Shown: in pieces, positions 1-8,205 of the stretch
How positions within the stretch are numbered: the stretch's first letter is position 1
Layout of the letters: each line of letters starts with the position of its first letter
Origin: Alkalimarinus alittae
Lineage (GTDB): Bacteria; Pseudomonadota; Gammaproteobacteria; Pseudomonadales; Oleiphilaceae
Direction of reading: 5' to 3'
Assembly (NCBI RefSeq): GCF_026016465.1
Contig: NZ_CP100390.1
Coordinates: 3,516,501 to 3,580,500, forward strand
DNA: 64,000 nt
Translations under genes and position numbers: made by a program
The notes under the pieces: model-generated
Database searches by the model: none
What the model saw: the letters and a program-made list of their open reading frames with translations, nothing else
Told to the model about the DNA's origin: nothing

Positions 1-273
1 GTCTACACGCTCCTTAACAATCGAGACACTAAAGACCGGCTGGTTATCTGCTAACAAAATACCATTTCGGTCATAAATCAGCCCTCTGGTCGGCGCTACA
101 GACTGGAGCTGCATTCTATTTTTGTCAGATAACGTGGTGTAATGGTCATAATCAACCACTTGAAGATAGTAAACTCGAGACACCAGTACTGCAGCCAGTA
201 ATATAATAAACAACATGGCCAGAACCGCACGAAAGGTAAAAATCCTTTTTTCTCTAATCGGATCTTTGATCAT
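1..273 (-). CDS. mrdA: Penicillin-binding protein 2, N-terminal part (cut by window edge)
   Basis: This is the first about 91 residues of the elongation transpeptidase PBP2, which cross-links peptidoglycan in the side wall together with RodA. The translation shows a short basic cytoplasmic start (MIKDPIREKRIF), one membrane anchor around residues 16-36 (VLAMLFIILLAAVLV), then the LQVVDYDHY segment and the conserved APTRGLIYDRNG block of the class B PBP pedestal. The catalytic domain lies outside the window. It follows rlmH on the same strand, the usual rsfS-rlmH-mrdA order. The ATG at 273 has AAGG directly against it, a poor spacing; an in-frame TTG at 288 has AGG about 8 bases upstream and is an alternative start. 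Family identity is firm, start less so. Confidence 0.9.
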   Translation of the reverse strand, partial: MIKDPIREKRIFTFRAVLAMLFIILLAAVLVSRVYYLQVVDYDHYTTLSDKNRMQLQSVAPTRGLIYDRNGILLADNQPVFSVSIVKERVD

Positions 274-352
274 CCTTGTAGCGTTCAATTTTTCAACCTG
301 CTACGCTTCAGCGTGCTGTTTTTCAAACTGTGAACCTTCGTATGAGAGTGGT

Positions 353-823
353 TTACTGTCTATGGTAAGGATGATTACGGGTGATGCTCCAGGCACGGTA
401 TAGCTGTTCAGCTAAGAGCACTCGCACCAAAGGATGTGGAAGCGTTAGTGGCGAAAGCGACCATTGCTGATCTGCTCGCGCACGGCAGCTATCAGACAGT
501 CCGTCTGGACCACCCACTAACAAAGCAACATTTCGACCGGCCATTTGCCAGACCTCTGCTTGCTTGGCTAGTTTCTCAGTAGTCCAATTACGGCCATTAA
601 CTTCAAGCGCAAGGACATAGTCTGATGACTCAACCGATGCAAGCATCTGTTCGCCTTCACGCTTAATAATACGGTCGATATCAGCGTTTTTGCCACGCTG
701 CCCTAGCGGAATCTCTATCAATTCAAGAGAAAACTCAGCAGGCATGCGTCTTGAGTACTCATTATACCCTTCGCTAACCCACGAAGGCATTCGAGTACCG
801 ACCGCTATTAGTTTAATTTTCAT
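353..823 (-). CDS. rlmH: 23S rRNA pseudouridine-1915 N3-methyltransferase RlmH
   Basis: RlmH methylates the pseudouridine at position 1915 in helix 69 of 23S rRNA, using SAM, on the assembled 70S ribosome. The 156-residue product has the expected length for this small SPOUT (knotted) methyltransferase. It starts [13 protein letters not shown] and carries the SAM-site GGPDGLS, the [20 protein letters not shown] block and the C-terminal NHPYHR motif that closes the active site. It lies 10 bases downstream of rsfS and about 80 bases upstream of mrdA, so it is probably cotranscribed in the nadD-rsfS-rlmH-mrdA run. Nothing looks odd. Confidence 0.97.
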   Translation of the reverse strand: MKIKLIAVGTRMPSWVSEGYNEYSRRMPAEFSLELIEIPLGQRGKNADIDRIIKREGEQMLASVESSDYVLALEVNGRNWTTEKLAKQAEVWQMAGRNVALLVGGPDGLSDSCRARADQQWSLSPLTLPHPLVRVLLAEQLYRAWSITRNHPYHRQ

Positions 824-833
824 GAGGCGATTG

Positions 834-1181
834 CTAGCTCTGCTCTTCTACAACCTCAGGCCCATCAATCCAAAAGCGCTCAAGATCGTAGAACTCACGG
901 GCAGCAGGCATCATCACATGCACAACAATATCACCCAAATCAACTAACACCCAATCACTGCCCGCACCGCCTTCTATACCTAAAGGGCGAATACCGCTCT
1001 TTTTGACGTCATCAACAACATTGTCAGCAATCGATTTAACATGACGGTTCGAGGTACCAGACGCCACGATCATATATTCGGTCACACTGGTTCGCTCGCG
1101 TACATCCAATACATTGATGTCCTTCGCCTTCATATCATCCATAGCATTCACTACGATGTCTCTTAACTTTTCACTTTGCAT
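834..1181 (-). CDS. rsfS: Ribosomal silencing factor RsfS
   Basis: RsfS (formerly YbeB) binds ribosomal protein L14 and blocks 30S-50S joining when nutrients are short. The 115-residue product has the compact DUF143 fold: an N-terminal helix ([17 protein letters not shown]), the [17 protein letters not shown] strand region, the [12 protein letters not shown] helix and the C-terminal [15 protein letters not shown] and FYDLERFW blocks. Those last two are the most conserved parts of the family. It sits between nadD (88 bases upstream) and rlmH (10 bases downstream) in the standard proteobacterial arrangement. A short acidic tail (PEVVEEQS) ends the protein. Confidence 0.97.
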   Translation of the reverse strand: MQSEKLRDIVVNAMDDMKAKDINVLDVRERTSVTEYMIVASGTSNRHVKSIADNVVDDVKKSGIRPLGIEGGAGSDWVLVDLGDIVVHVMMPAAREFYDLERFWIDGPEVVEEQS

Positions 1182-1269
1182 ATAATTTTCGTTCGGAAGA
1201 ATCTTGTAAGTCCAAGAGTTGCTCGGCTCATCTCAAGTTCGACAGCTTACGTCCTCTTGGAGGTTAATA

Positions 1270-1938
1270 TTAATAACATGATTTTTTATCGTCATAACCA
1301 TAAAGTTGATTATCACAGATGTAACGCCAAACAACATCCGACACCAAATACCGGGCAGACAACCCTTTTGAAATCGAAGATCTAACTTTTGAACTTGAAA
1401 TATCGAGCAATGACAACTCAAGCGGCAATATATACCCCGCAGCACATTCAAACAATGCTTCAATTTTTTCAACTCGGCAAGAATCGACAAGATCTTTTAA
1501 TTGCCCGCCAATTGATAATTCCCAGCTTGGCCTATTTAGAACAATTATATGGGCTAATGTTGGAATTTCCAGCCATTGATGCCAACTAGAAAGTCCATTA
1601 AAGGCATCAGTACCTAATACTAAAACAATGGGCTCATCATCACCATATTGCGCCCTCATCTCTTTGAGGGTATCCGCTGTGTAAGAAGGTCCCCCTCGAA
1701 GTATCTCACGCTGATCGACAATCACGTTAGATTCGCCTTCAGTCGCCAGCCTTAGCATTTCTGTCCGCTGCGCCGAAGACGCACCGGGTTGCCCCCGATG
1801 AACAGGATTATAACAAGGTAGTAGATGAACGTTCGTTTCTTTCTTGGTTTTACTCTTAAATAACTCACTTAATTCGAGTGCAGCCCGCAAGTGGCCAAGA
1901 TGCACGGGGTCATAAGTCCCTCCCATGACAATTTTCAT
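1270..1938 (-). CDS. nadD: Nicotinate-mononucleotide adenylyltransferase NadD
   Basis: NadD transfers AMP from ATP to nicotinate mononucleotide, giving deamido-NAD in the de novo and salvage routes to NAD. The 222-residue product begins MKIVMGGTYDPVHLGHLRAA, holding the nucleotidyltransferase HxGH-type signature within GTYDPVHLGH. Near the C-terminus is SSSKVRSSI, the counterpart of the ISSTxIR ATP-binding motif. The sequence between (VLVLGTDAFNGLSSWHQW) matches the substrate-pocket region. It lies 42 bases downstream of proA and upstream of rsfS; proA-nadD-rsfS is a common gammaproteobacterial order, so one transcript is likely. Confidence 0.96.
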   Translation of the reverse strand: MKIVMGGTYDPVHLGHLRAALELSELFKSKTKKETNVHLLPCYNPVHRGQPGASSAQRTEMLRLATEGESNVIVDQREILRGGPSYTADTLKEMRAQYGDDEPIVLVLGTDAFNGLSSWHQWLEIPTLAHIIVLNRPSWELSIGGQLKDLVDSCRVEKIEALFECAAGYILPLELSLLDISSSKVRSSISKGLSARYLVSDVVWRYICDNQLYGYDDKKSCY

Positions 1939-1980
1939 AAAACAGCCTTATGACACCTTAACGCACTCATTGAACAATAT

Positions 1981-3237
1981 TCACTGACGAATATGCCCGT
2001 CACCAAACACCACATATTTCTGCGAGGTCAAACCATCAAGTCCAACAGGTCCTCGCGCATGGATTTTATCAGTGGAAATACCAATTTCAGCACCTAACCC
2101 ATACTCAAAACCATCAGCAAAACGGGTAGACGCATTAATCATGACCGAGCTTGAGTCAACGGCAGTAATAAACTTACGACCACGCGTGTAATTCTCAGTA
2201 ATAATAGAGTCGGTGTGATGAGAGCCGTATTTATTAATATGGTCAATCGCCTCATCCATGTCTGAAACAACTTTAACTGACAGTACTGGGGCTAAATATT
2301 CAGTCGACCAATCTTCTTCTGTTGCAGCGTTAATACCTGTCAGAATTCGCCTTGTCGCATCACAACCTCTCAACTCTACGCCTTCCTGCTCAAACTTCAC
2401 CGCAAGTGTTGGCAAAACAAACTCGGCAATGGCCTCATCAACAAGTAATGTCTCCATTGTGTTACAAGTACCGTATCGATGAGTTTTTGCATTAAAGGCG
2501 ACATTAACCGCTTTTTCTCGGTCTGCATCACGGTCAATAAATACATGGCAAATACCGTCTAAGTGCTTAATTACTGCTACTTTGGCATCTCGACTCACTC
2601 GCTCAATTAAGCCTTTACCGCCACGAGGAACAATAACATCGACATACTCTGGCATCGTAATCAGCTCGCCTACGGCTGCACGATCAGTTGTTTTAATCAC
2701 CTGCACTGCATTAATAGGTAGTCCTGCTTGAGATAGCCCTTGGCTAATACACGCCGCAACGGCTTGATTTGAATGAATCGCTTCTGATCCACCTCGCAAG
2801 ATCGTCGCATTGCCTGACTTAAGGCACAAACTGGCCGCTTCTACCGTAACATTTGGGCGAGACTCATAAATAATTCCGACTACACCTAAGGGCACACGCA
2901 TTTTGCCAACTTGAATACCAGAAGGCATATATTTCATATCATCAATAATGCCGACAGGATCAGGAAGAGATGCAACTTGTCGCAGCCCTTCAATCATGGT
3001 ATCGATACGTGCTGGCGTTAGCTCCAAACGATCAAGCATTGCCGAATCAAGGCCATTATTTCGTCCGTTTTCCAAGTCCAACTCATTCGCTTTAGCTAAT
3101 TTATCACGCGCCAGATCTAACGCTTCAGCCATCGCAATCAATGCACGATTTTTTGCTTCTGTACTCGCCTGAGCAATTAGAGCAGATGCCTGACGGGCCT
3201 TTTCGCCCACGTCTACCATGTATGCTTTTACATCCAT
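1981..3237 (-). CDS. proA: Gamma-glutamyl phosphate reductase ProA
   Basis: ProA reduces gamma-glutamyl phosphate with NADPH to glutamate semialdehyde, the second step of proline synthesis. The 418-residue protein belongs to the aldehyde dehydrogenase superfamily. The catalytic cysteine is Cys258, within the [13 protein letters not shown] motif, and the cofactor region [16 protein letters not shown] is intact. The C-terminal block [10 protein letters not shown] and the [11 protein letters not shown] motif near the end are typical. It heads the leftward proA-nadD-rsfS-rlmH-mrdA run and is divergent from the GGDEF-like gene at 3439, with about 200 bases between them. proB is not in the window. 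Confidence 0.97.
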   Translation of the reverse strand: MDVKAYMVDVGEKARQASALIAQASTEAKNRALIAMAEALDLARDKLAKANELDLENGRNNGLDSAMLDRLELTPARIDTMIEGLRQVASLPDPVGIIDDMKYMPSGIQVGKMRVPLGVVGIIYESRPNVTVEAASLCLKSGNATILRGGSEAIHSNQAVAACISQGLSQAGLPINAVQVIKTTDRAAVGELITMPEYVDVIVPRGGKGLIERVSRDAKVAVIKHLDGICHVFIDRDADREKAVNVAFNAKTHRYGTCNTMETLLVDEAIAEFVLPTLAVKFEQEGVELRGCDATRRILTGINAATEEDWSTEYLAPVLSVKVVSDMDEAIDHINKYGSHHTDSIITENYTRGRKFITAVDSSSVMINASTRFADGFEYGLGAEIGISTDKIHARGPVGLDGLTSQKYVVFGDGHIRQ

Positions 3238-3343
3238 CGCCTGTTTTCAACCTATAAAGCTGCTACATTAAACAATATCAAACGAAAATTAAGACCTTAG
3301 AAGCAATCTAAGAGCAACAATCATTTATACGATACACCAAAAG

Positions 3344-3358
3344 AGGTTATTATAACCT
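3344..3358. repeat. Perfect 7-1-7 inverted repeat in proA/GGDEF divergent region
   Basis: AGGTTAT-T-ATAACCT reads the same on both strands and lies between the divergent proA and the first GGDEF-like gene. A second small hairpin (CTTAGA, five-base loop, TCTAAG) is at 3296-3312. The spacing and symmetry resemble a dimeric repressor site. No regulator is assigned; AT-rich palindromes of this size do arise by chance. Confidence 0.35.
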
Positions 3359-3438
3359 TCTGAACCAATGACACCAACGTTGAATTAAGGAACGACCTTA
3401 AAGAACCTAATTTAACAAGGATAATAACAAAGACGATT

Positions 3439-4476
3439 ATGCCTCAAACACGCTTAAGCAACACCATACGGACTCGCTCATACCAGTATGCAGCGGCTAT
3501 AACCGCATTTTTAGCGCTAGCCGGTTTATTAGTAGGAAAGCTAGAAGGCGCTATCGTTGCCGCCGTTTTTTCTATCCTACTTATATTGAATAGCCTCTTC
3601 GAGAAACAACGATTATTAGAAAAAGATCCGCAAAAAAGCTTACGCCGCAGTTCTTGGACCCATATCACCCTACTATTTTTAGCTGCTGTATCACTGCTTA
3701 GCGCGACAAATAGCGAATACGCAGCCAGCCCATGGAGTTTTATTTTGCCTTTGTTATTGCTGTTCTTTTATCCGCTAAAAACAGCACTTATAGCGACCGC
3801 AATCTATAGCTTCTGCTTAGTGGTTATACTCACTCAGATAAGTGATTCGGCAGAAAAATTAGAGCTTCTGATAAATTACATGTTATGCCTTGCTCTTACA
3901 GCAGGCTTTGTTTACTTGAGAGAAATAAAAGATCAACAACTTAAACCTTTACGGCGGACCGACAATCTTACCCAAGCATCTATTAAAGAGCGGTTGAACG
4001 ATGATCTAGTCAAAGAAATTCAACGCAGTGAAAGAGAAGGTACCGAACTAACGGTGATGGCGCTGGCGATAGATGACCAAGGTTTTGATCATATAGACGC
4101 CGCCGACCACGACGTACTGCTCAGTAAACTAGGACATGTACTACACGAAAACCTTCGCGCCTTTGACAGTTATTATCGATGGAAGGATCACGAATTTTTA
4201 ATCGTATTTCCCTATACCAACACTCAAGAAGGGATGAAAACCGCTGAGAATCTGCGAGTCATAGCTAAAGACTCGCTGAGTGATGCCAACATGCCCATTA
4301 CCGTCAGTATTGGTGCTGCAAGCCTTAATGTAGGCGATAATGCTGATTCCCTGCTAAAAAAATCGCTATCAGCGCTTCAACAAGCACAAAGAAGAGGTCA
4401 AAACCGAACCCGCTCTTATGTTGACGCAGAGACTAATACAAGTAAAGTCAGAGCCGCTACAGACACGCTTGGCTAG
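3439..4476 (+). CDS. Membrane protein with degenerate GGDEF domain (copy 1)
   Basis: The 345-residue protein has five or six predicted membrane segments in the first 165 residues, then a cytoplasmic GGDEF-type domain (about 170-335). The GGDEF signature itself is replaced by KDHEF at residues 249-253, and the metal and substrate motifs around IDDQGFDHI are also poor, so diguanylate cyclase activity is unlikely. The inhibitory-site motif RxxD is kept as RAFD at 240-243, exactly five residues before KDHEF. That combination is known from c-di-GMP receptors such as PelD. It is followed 71 bases later by a paralogue; both share an L-x-N-x-x-R-T-x-S-Y start and a QEGM motif after the signature. Function as a c-di-GMP sensor is inference. 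Confidence 0.8.
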   Translation: MPQTRLSNTIRTRSYQYAAAITAFLALAGLLVGKLEGAIVAAVFSILLILNSLFEKQRLLEKDPQKSLRRSSWTHITLLFLAAVSLLSATNSEYAASPWSFILPLLLLFFYPLKTALIATAIYSFCLVVILTQISDSAEKLELLINYMLCLALTAGFVYLREIKDQQLKPLRRTDNLTQASIKERLNDDLVKEIQRSEREGTELTVMALAIDDQGFDHIDAADHDVLLSKLGHVLHENLRAFDSYYRWKDHEFLIVFPYTNTQEGMKTAENLRVIAKDSLSDANMPITVSIGAASLNVGDNADSLLKKSLSALQQAQRRGQNRTRSYVDAETNTSKVRAATDTLG

Positions 4477-4547
4477 CACGGCAAACAACATAAACCCCAA
4501 AAAATAATTAGTTACTAGTTCCATATTAAATAAAAGGCACAGAAAGG

Positions 4548-5531
4548 ATGACTGATTCCCAACTTAAGAACATGACAAGAACAACGTCTTATGGCTTAAC
4601 CGCCTTTTTTATGTTCTTTCTGGCTATTCAAAATTACCGCTATGGCTTTTATGAGTTAGTTTACACCGCCACCTTTCTAATTCCCCTTTTAGGGTTTGGT
4701 ATTGCTTATACCTACGCACAAAGATTCTTTGAAATTAAAGACCACGCACACCCTATATTGCTTGCAGTCATGGTGGTTTTAATTGCCTCAAATATTAATG
4801 AAACATCATCCAATGCAACGCTTTGGCTATATCCAATCGGCTTACTGAGTTATTTAGTGCTCCCTTTTCGAATGTCAAACGTATTCAATGCCGGTGTACT
4901 GATATCACTCACCTTCTTTATTATGATTCAGCAAGGGTTATTTAACAGTCTATCATTCTTCACTAGCTATCTTCTGATTAGTAGCGTTGCGAGTATTTTC
5001 GCTTACCTTCACCACCATAAAAATCGCAAGTTAATTGAGCTATCACTTCATGATCCACTGACAGGGGCTTACAATATGAAGCACCTTGACGACACGCTGA
5101 CCAAAGAAATTAGCCGCTCTCATGTCACCGGAAACACACTATCGTTAATCGCACTGAAAGTTGACTACTTTGACCAATTTACCGATGTTCATGGTAACAA
5201 TGCAGCAAAAGATTTAACCATCGAGCTTTCAGAAATGCTAGGCGGCATGATCAGAGCCGGAGATAGCCACTACTACGACGATAACAGTTTATTTTATATG
5301 CTTTTACCCAACACCCCCCAAGAAGGGATGCTGATCATGACTGAGCGCGTGCGCAGAACCGTAGAAGAAACTAAGTGGCAAACGATAGGCACCATGACCG
5401 TTAGCGTAGGTTGCACCACATCAACTGAAAAACCAACCACCGCCGAAAGCCTTTTAAAAGAAGTTCAATGTGCTTTGAGTGATGCAGAAGCCAACGGACA
5501 CAATAGAGTTAACCATTTCACCCAACAATGA
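4548..5531 (+). CDS. Membrane protein with degenerate GGDEF domain (copy 2)
   Basis: This 327-residue protein repeats the layout of its upstream neighbour: about six membrane segments to residue 155, then a GGDEF-type domain opening with LSLHDPLTGAYN, a good match to the usual DxLTGxxN entry motif. The GGDEF signature has become DNSLF (residues 245-249), so the active site has lost both glycines and the catalytic acid. The RxxD inhibitory site is kept as RAGD (236-239), five residues upstream. KVDYFDQF preserves a possible metal aspartate. Its stop codon overlaps the start of the DedA-PAP2 gene by four bases (ATGA), so translation of the two is probably coupled. A c-di-GMP-binding sensor is the best guess; catalysis is unlikely. 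Confidence 0.8.
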   Translation: MTDSQLKNMTRTTSYGLTAFFMFFLAIQNYRYGFYELVYTATFLIPLLGFGIAYTYAQRFFEIKDHAHPILLAVMVVLIASNINETSSNATLWLYPIGLLSYLVLPFRMSNVFNAGVLISLTFFIMIQQGLFNSLSFFTSYLLISSVASIFAYLHHHKNRKLIELSLHDPLTGAYNMKHLDDTLTKEISRSHVTGNTLSLIALKVDYFDQFTDVHGNNAAKDLTIELSEMLGGMIRAGDSHYYDDNSLFYMLLPNTPQEGMLIMTERVRRTVEETKWQTIGTMTVSVGCTTSTEKPTTAESLLKEVQCALSDAEANGHNRVNHFTQQ

Positions 5532-6988
5532 ACTTATCTGACATTCAACCCCTAATAAATGGGCTCCAAGCGCACCCTAACTGGGTGGCATTTGCTATTT
5601 TTAGTATTTCCTTTGTCGAGTCTCTGGCCGTTGCAGGCGTTATCGTACCTGGCGTCATGTTGCTATTTATGGTGGCGGCTGTTGCTGGTGGAGGGGCGCT
5701 ATCGATAGAGGCATCTTTATTTTGGGCTTTTGCAGGCGCCGTTTCTGGTGACGGTCTGAGTTTCTTTCTCGGACGTTACTTTAAAGAATCTATTGCAACA
5801 GTCTGGCCTGTCCGCCGGTATCCTCAACTGCTTGATAGTGGAACACGTTTTTTTGATAAGCACGGGGGTAAAAGCGTACTAATTGGCCGTTTTGTAGGCC
5901 CTATTCGCCCTATCTTGCCCATGATTGCAGGCATGCTTCAAATGCCGCCCAAAAAATTCTTTATATTTAATATTGTTTCTGCCATTGGCTGGGCACCTAT
6001 TTATATATTGCCAGGCTTTCTTGTAGGTGCTTCAATATCTCTCGATATTGAATTACCACCGCATTTTTACCCTGTACTCCTTACCGCTTTAGGTGTGCTA
6101 TCTGCGACATACATATTATTTGTTCGCCTCCAGTGGGGGCTTCAGCAAAAAGGCAGGAGCTACAATTATATTAAGCGGATACTCATGCAATACCACTTTA
6201 CACAGCAGGTATGGAAAGGGTTGTCTAACAGAAGAGCCGATGGAGGAGAGTTTCCACTACCTTCATTGGTTCTTGCACTAATGACTCTAACGCTATTTAT
6301 TTTAGTCGCACAAGCGGTAAGCTACACCCACTGGTTTGATGTAATCAACCACCAGACATCAACGTTTTTTTCATTGCTCAGAAACCCTCTATACGACCCG
6401 CTGGTGATTGTGATCACCATGCTGGGAGACCCAAAGGTCTATTATATTGCGTTTCCTATCTTTGTGTCGTTATTACTCTTTCGTGGCTTCTACGCTGCAG
6501 CGACCCATATATCGCTAGCCGGCATTGCAACCGCCCTAATCACCCATGGACTAAAAGCATACTTTGATATTGCACGCCCCGACTTAGTCATCAATGGCCC
6601 CGCGTCAGCAGCCTTCCCTAGCGGTCACACTAGCGGCTCTGTCGTTTTTCTAGGGCTACTCGCGGCGTTTATTGCTCAAGAGATTCAGCAAAAGAAACGC
6701 TGGATGATTTACAGCCTCTTTAGTATACCGATGCTATTGATTGGCCTTAGTCGATTGTATCTAGGGGTTCACTGGGCAAGTGATATCGTTGGGGGCTTAC
6801 TGCTAGGCTTATGCATCTGCGCGTTGACACGAGTCAGCTATAGTCGTTACGACCGACAAGCGCTCACGCTAGATATGTTTACGATTTTGGCCGTCGGGCT
6901 TTGGGCCACATCTACAGTATTGTATATATGGCTAGGGTTACCTGAGGCGCTTTCTAACTATCAACCACTGTCTAACGTAAAACCTTAA
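5528..6988 (+). CDS. DedA-PAP2 fusion membrane protein
   Basis: The 486-residue integral membrane protein joins two families. Residues about 1-215 are DedA-like (now linked to lipid flipping, including undecaprenyl phosphate recycling): FVESLAVAGVIVPG near the start and the GRFVGPIRPILPMIAG motif. Residues about 240-470 are a PAP2 phosphatase with all three motifs intact: K343-x6-R350-P351, P364-S-G-H367-T and S408-R409-x5-H415-x3-D419. A substrate such as undecaprenyl pyrophosphate or phosphatidic acid fits; which one cannot be told. The start codon overlaps the stop of the preceding GGDEF-like gene, and its end is one base from the convergent LON-domain gene, leaving no room for a terminator. 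Confidence 0.9.
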   Translation: MNLSDIQPLINGLQAHPNWVAFAIFSISFVESLAVAGVIVPGVMLLFMVAAVAGGGALSIEASLFWAFAGAVSGDGLSFFLGRYFKESIATVWPVRRYPQLLDSGTRFFDKHGGKSVLIGRFVGPIRPILPMIAGMLQMPPKKFFIFNIVSAIGWAPIYILPGFLVGASISLDIELPPHFYPVLLTALGVLSATYILFVRLQWGLQQKGRSYNYIKRILMQYHFTQQVWKGLSNRRADGGEFPLPSLVLALMTLTLFILVAQAVSYTHWFDVINHQTSTFFSLLRNPLYDPLVIVITMLGDPKVYYIAFPIFVSLLLFRGFYAAATHISLAGIATALITHGLKAYFDIARPDLVINGPASAAFPSGHTSGSVVFLGLLAAFIAQEIQQKKRWMIYSLFSIPMLLIGLSRLYLGVHWASDIVGGLLLGLCICALTRVSYSRYDRQALTLDMFTILAVGLWATSTVLYIWLGLPEALSNYQPLSNVKP

Positions 6989-6989
6989 C

Positions 6990-7565
6990 TCACTGCTCCA
7001 TTAACGAGAGAAAGTCTTCTATCTGTTTAAGCCGCTCAAGTGGATCCGTTAACTCAAGTAGATGTTGTTTCTCTTTTTTCGTGAGCGGTAATAACTCAAC
7101 TAAACGCCAGCCCACCTGCCGACAATCCGCATAATCGACATCCATATTAAGCGCTTGAATAGCAGGATGCCTTTCTAGCTGTTCTAGTAGCGTGGCAAGC
7201 TCTAAGTATTCATCTGGAAGCGTTGCGTACGCTTCTTCGATTAAATGCTCTATACGTCCAGAATAAAGCCCATCAGCGCCTTGCGAAAAGTCTGTTAGCA
7301 GCACTTTTGATGTGCCTTCTATGGTTATACCCAATAAGCCGTTTTCGAGCTTACGAAAATCAACGAGCCGAACATACGTGCCGATGCTGTAAAAATCACA
7401 TCCCCCCCCCACCTCACTGCCTTCTTTAATAAGCACTACGACAAACCCTCGGTCTGTTTTCATACACTCAGAGAGCATATCGAGGTACCGAGGTTCAAAT
7501 AACTGTAGAGGTATTCTCCCCATTGGGCACAGCACTGAATTCAAAGGAAAGAGAGGTGTTTTCAT
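6990..7565 (-). CDS. LON substrate-binding domain protein
   Basis: The 191-residue protein is a stand-alone Lon N-terminal (PUA-like) domain without ATPase or protease parts. It opens MKTPLFPLNSVLCPMGRIPLQLFEPRYLDML, the usual start of this family, and continues with SIGTYVRLVDFRKLENGLLGI. The role of stand-alone LonN proteins is not established; peptide or ligand binding is presumed. Codons 52-55 (Val-Gly-Gly-Gly) contain a run of nine G (C9 on the plus strand at 7402-7410), a site where polymerase slippage would truncate the protein. The ATG overlaps the stop of the upstream thioesterase gene by one base (TAATG), implying coupling. Confidence 0.85.
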   Translation of the reverse strand: MKTPLFPLNSVLCPMGRIPLQLFEPRYLDMLSECMKTDRGFVVVLIKEGSEVGGGCDFYSIGTYVRLVDFRKLENGLLGITIEGTSKVLLTDFSQGADGLYSGRIEHLIEEAYATLPDEYLELATLLEQLERHPAIQALNMDVDYADCRQVGWRLVELLPLTKKEKQHLLELTDPLERLKQIEDFLSLMEQ

Positions 7566-8077
7566 TAAACTGATTGTTTATCCAATTGTTTTATAAAGCC
7601 TACCGGTACGGCCACGCTTTTTCGTAATGCGTAATCAAAAAACACAATACCTGTTTTTGCTAACGCAATGAACTCATCACTTTGTACATGATTACCACCA
7701 ATATCGCCACTACCTATGTCACCTTTTGCTTGTTCTGACGCACTCAACGCAGAAGAAACCACAGGCCTAACAACCCGATAAATAAACTGGCAACTTTTAC
7801 GAGAAATATCCTCTACCGAAATATCAAACCGCAAACAATCGCCGTAAAACGCTTCATTTTGATAGCTGATCGCTAAATCAGCCACAAGCGTACCGACCCC
7901 ATCGATATCCAGCTCTTCATAACCTAGTGCACGAAAAAACTGTATTCGAGCTTCATGAATCATCGTAATCATTCGATCATGCCCAAGGTGATTCCCTTGA
8001 TTGATATCCCCTACCCGTACCTGCAACTCGGTACTAAAATGAGTTACTTTCGGAAAATTTATTTCTACGCGCGACAT
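7565..8077 (-). CDS. Acyl-CoA thioesterase-like hot-dog protein
   Basis: The 170-residue product has a 4HBT (hot-dog) fold: VRVGDINQGNHLGHDRMITMIHEARIQFF matches the D-x-x-G-H-x-N-N region of YbgC/YbaW-like thioesterases, followed by VADLAISYQNEAFYGD and, near the end, KTGIVFFDY. Thioester hydrolysis of an acyl-CoA is the likely reaction; the substrate is unknown. About 25 Gly/Ser/Asp-rich residues between two predicted strands (around residues 119-144) are unusual. I start at 8077, not at the upstream in-frame codon at 8098, because AGGA sits 7 bases before that ATG. The stop overlaps the start of the LON-domain gene. Confidence 0.8.
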   Translation of the reverse strand: MSRVEINFPKVTHFSTELQVRVGDINQGNHLGHDRMITMIHEARIQFFRALGYEELDIDGVGTLVADLAISYQNEAFYGDCLRFDISVEDISRKSCQFIYRVVRPVVSSALSASEQAKGDIGSGDIGGNHVQSDEFIALAKTGIVFFDYALRKSVAVPVGFIKQLDKQSV

Positions 8078-8146
8078 TTTTAATCCTATAAATAACAAAC
8101 TGAAAAACCAACGACTGAGTGACGTCTATCTGATCAGCTCAATTAC

Positions 8147-8175
8147 TTGCAACAATATTCTGCTACTATTATATG
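8147..8175 (+). promoter_or_regulatory. Possible sigma-70 promoter of the ion channel gene
   Basis: TTGCAA at 8147-8152 is followed after 17 bases by TATATG at 8170-8175. The spacing is ideal and the -35 is good, while the -10 matches only at four of six positions. It lies about 30 bases upstream of the channel start. Confidence 0.35.
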
Positions 8176-8205
8176 ATCAAATAACTTTTAAGACCTTAAT
8201 AATCA

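Noticed and set aside
3439-5531. Calling the two GGDEF-like proteins active diguanylate cyclases
   Set aside because: The signature residues needed for catalysis are replaced in both (KDHEF and DNSLF).
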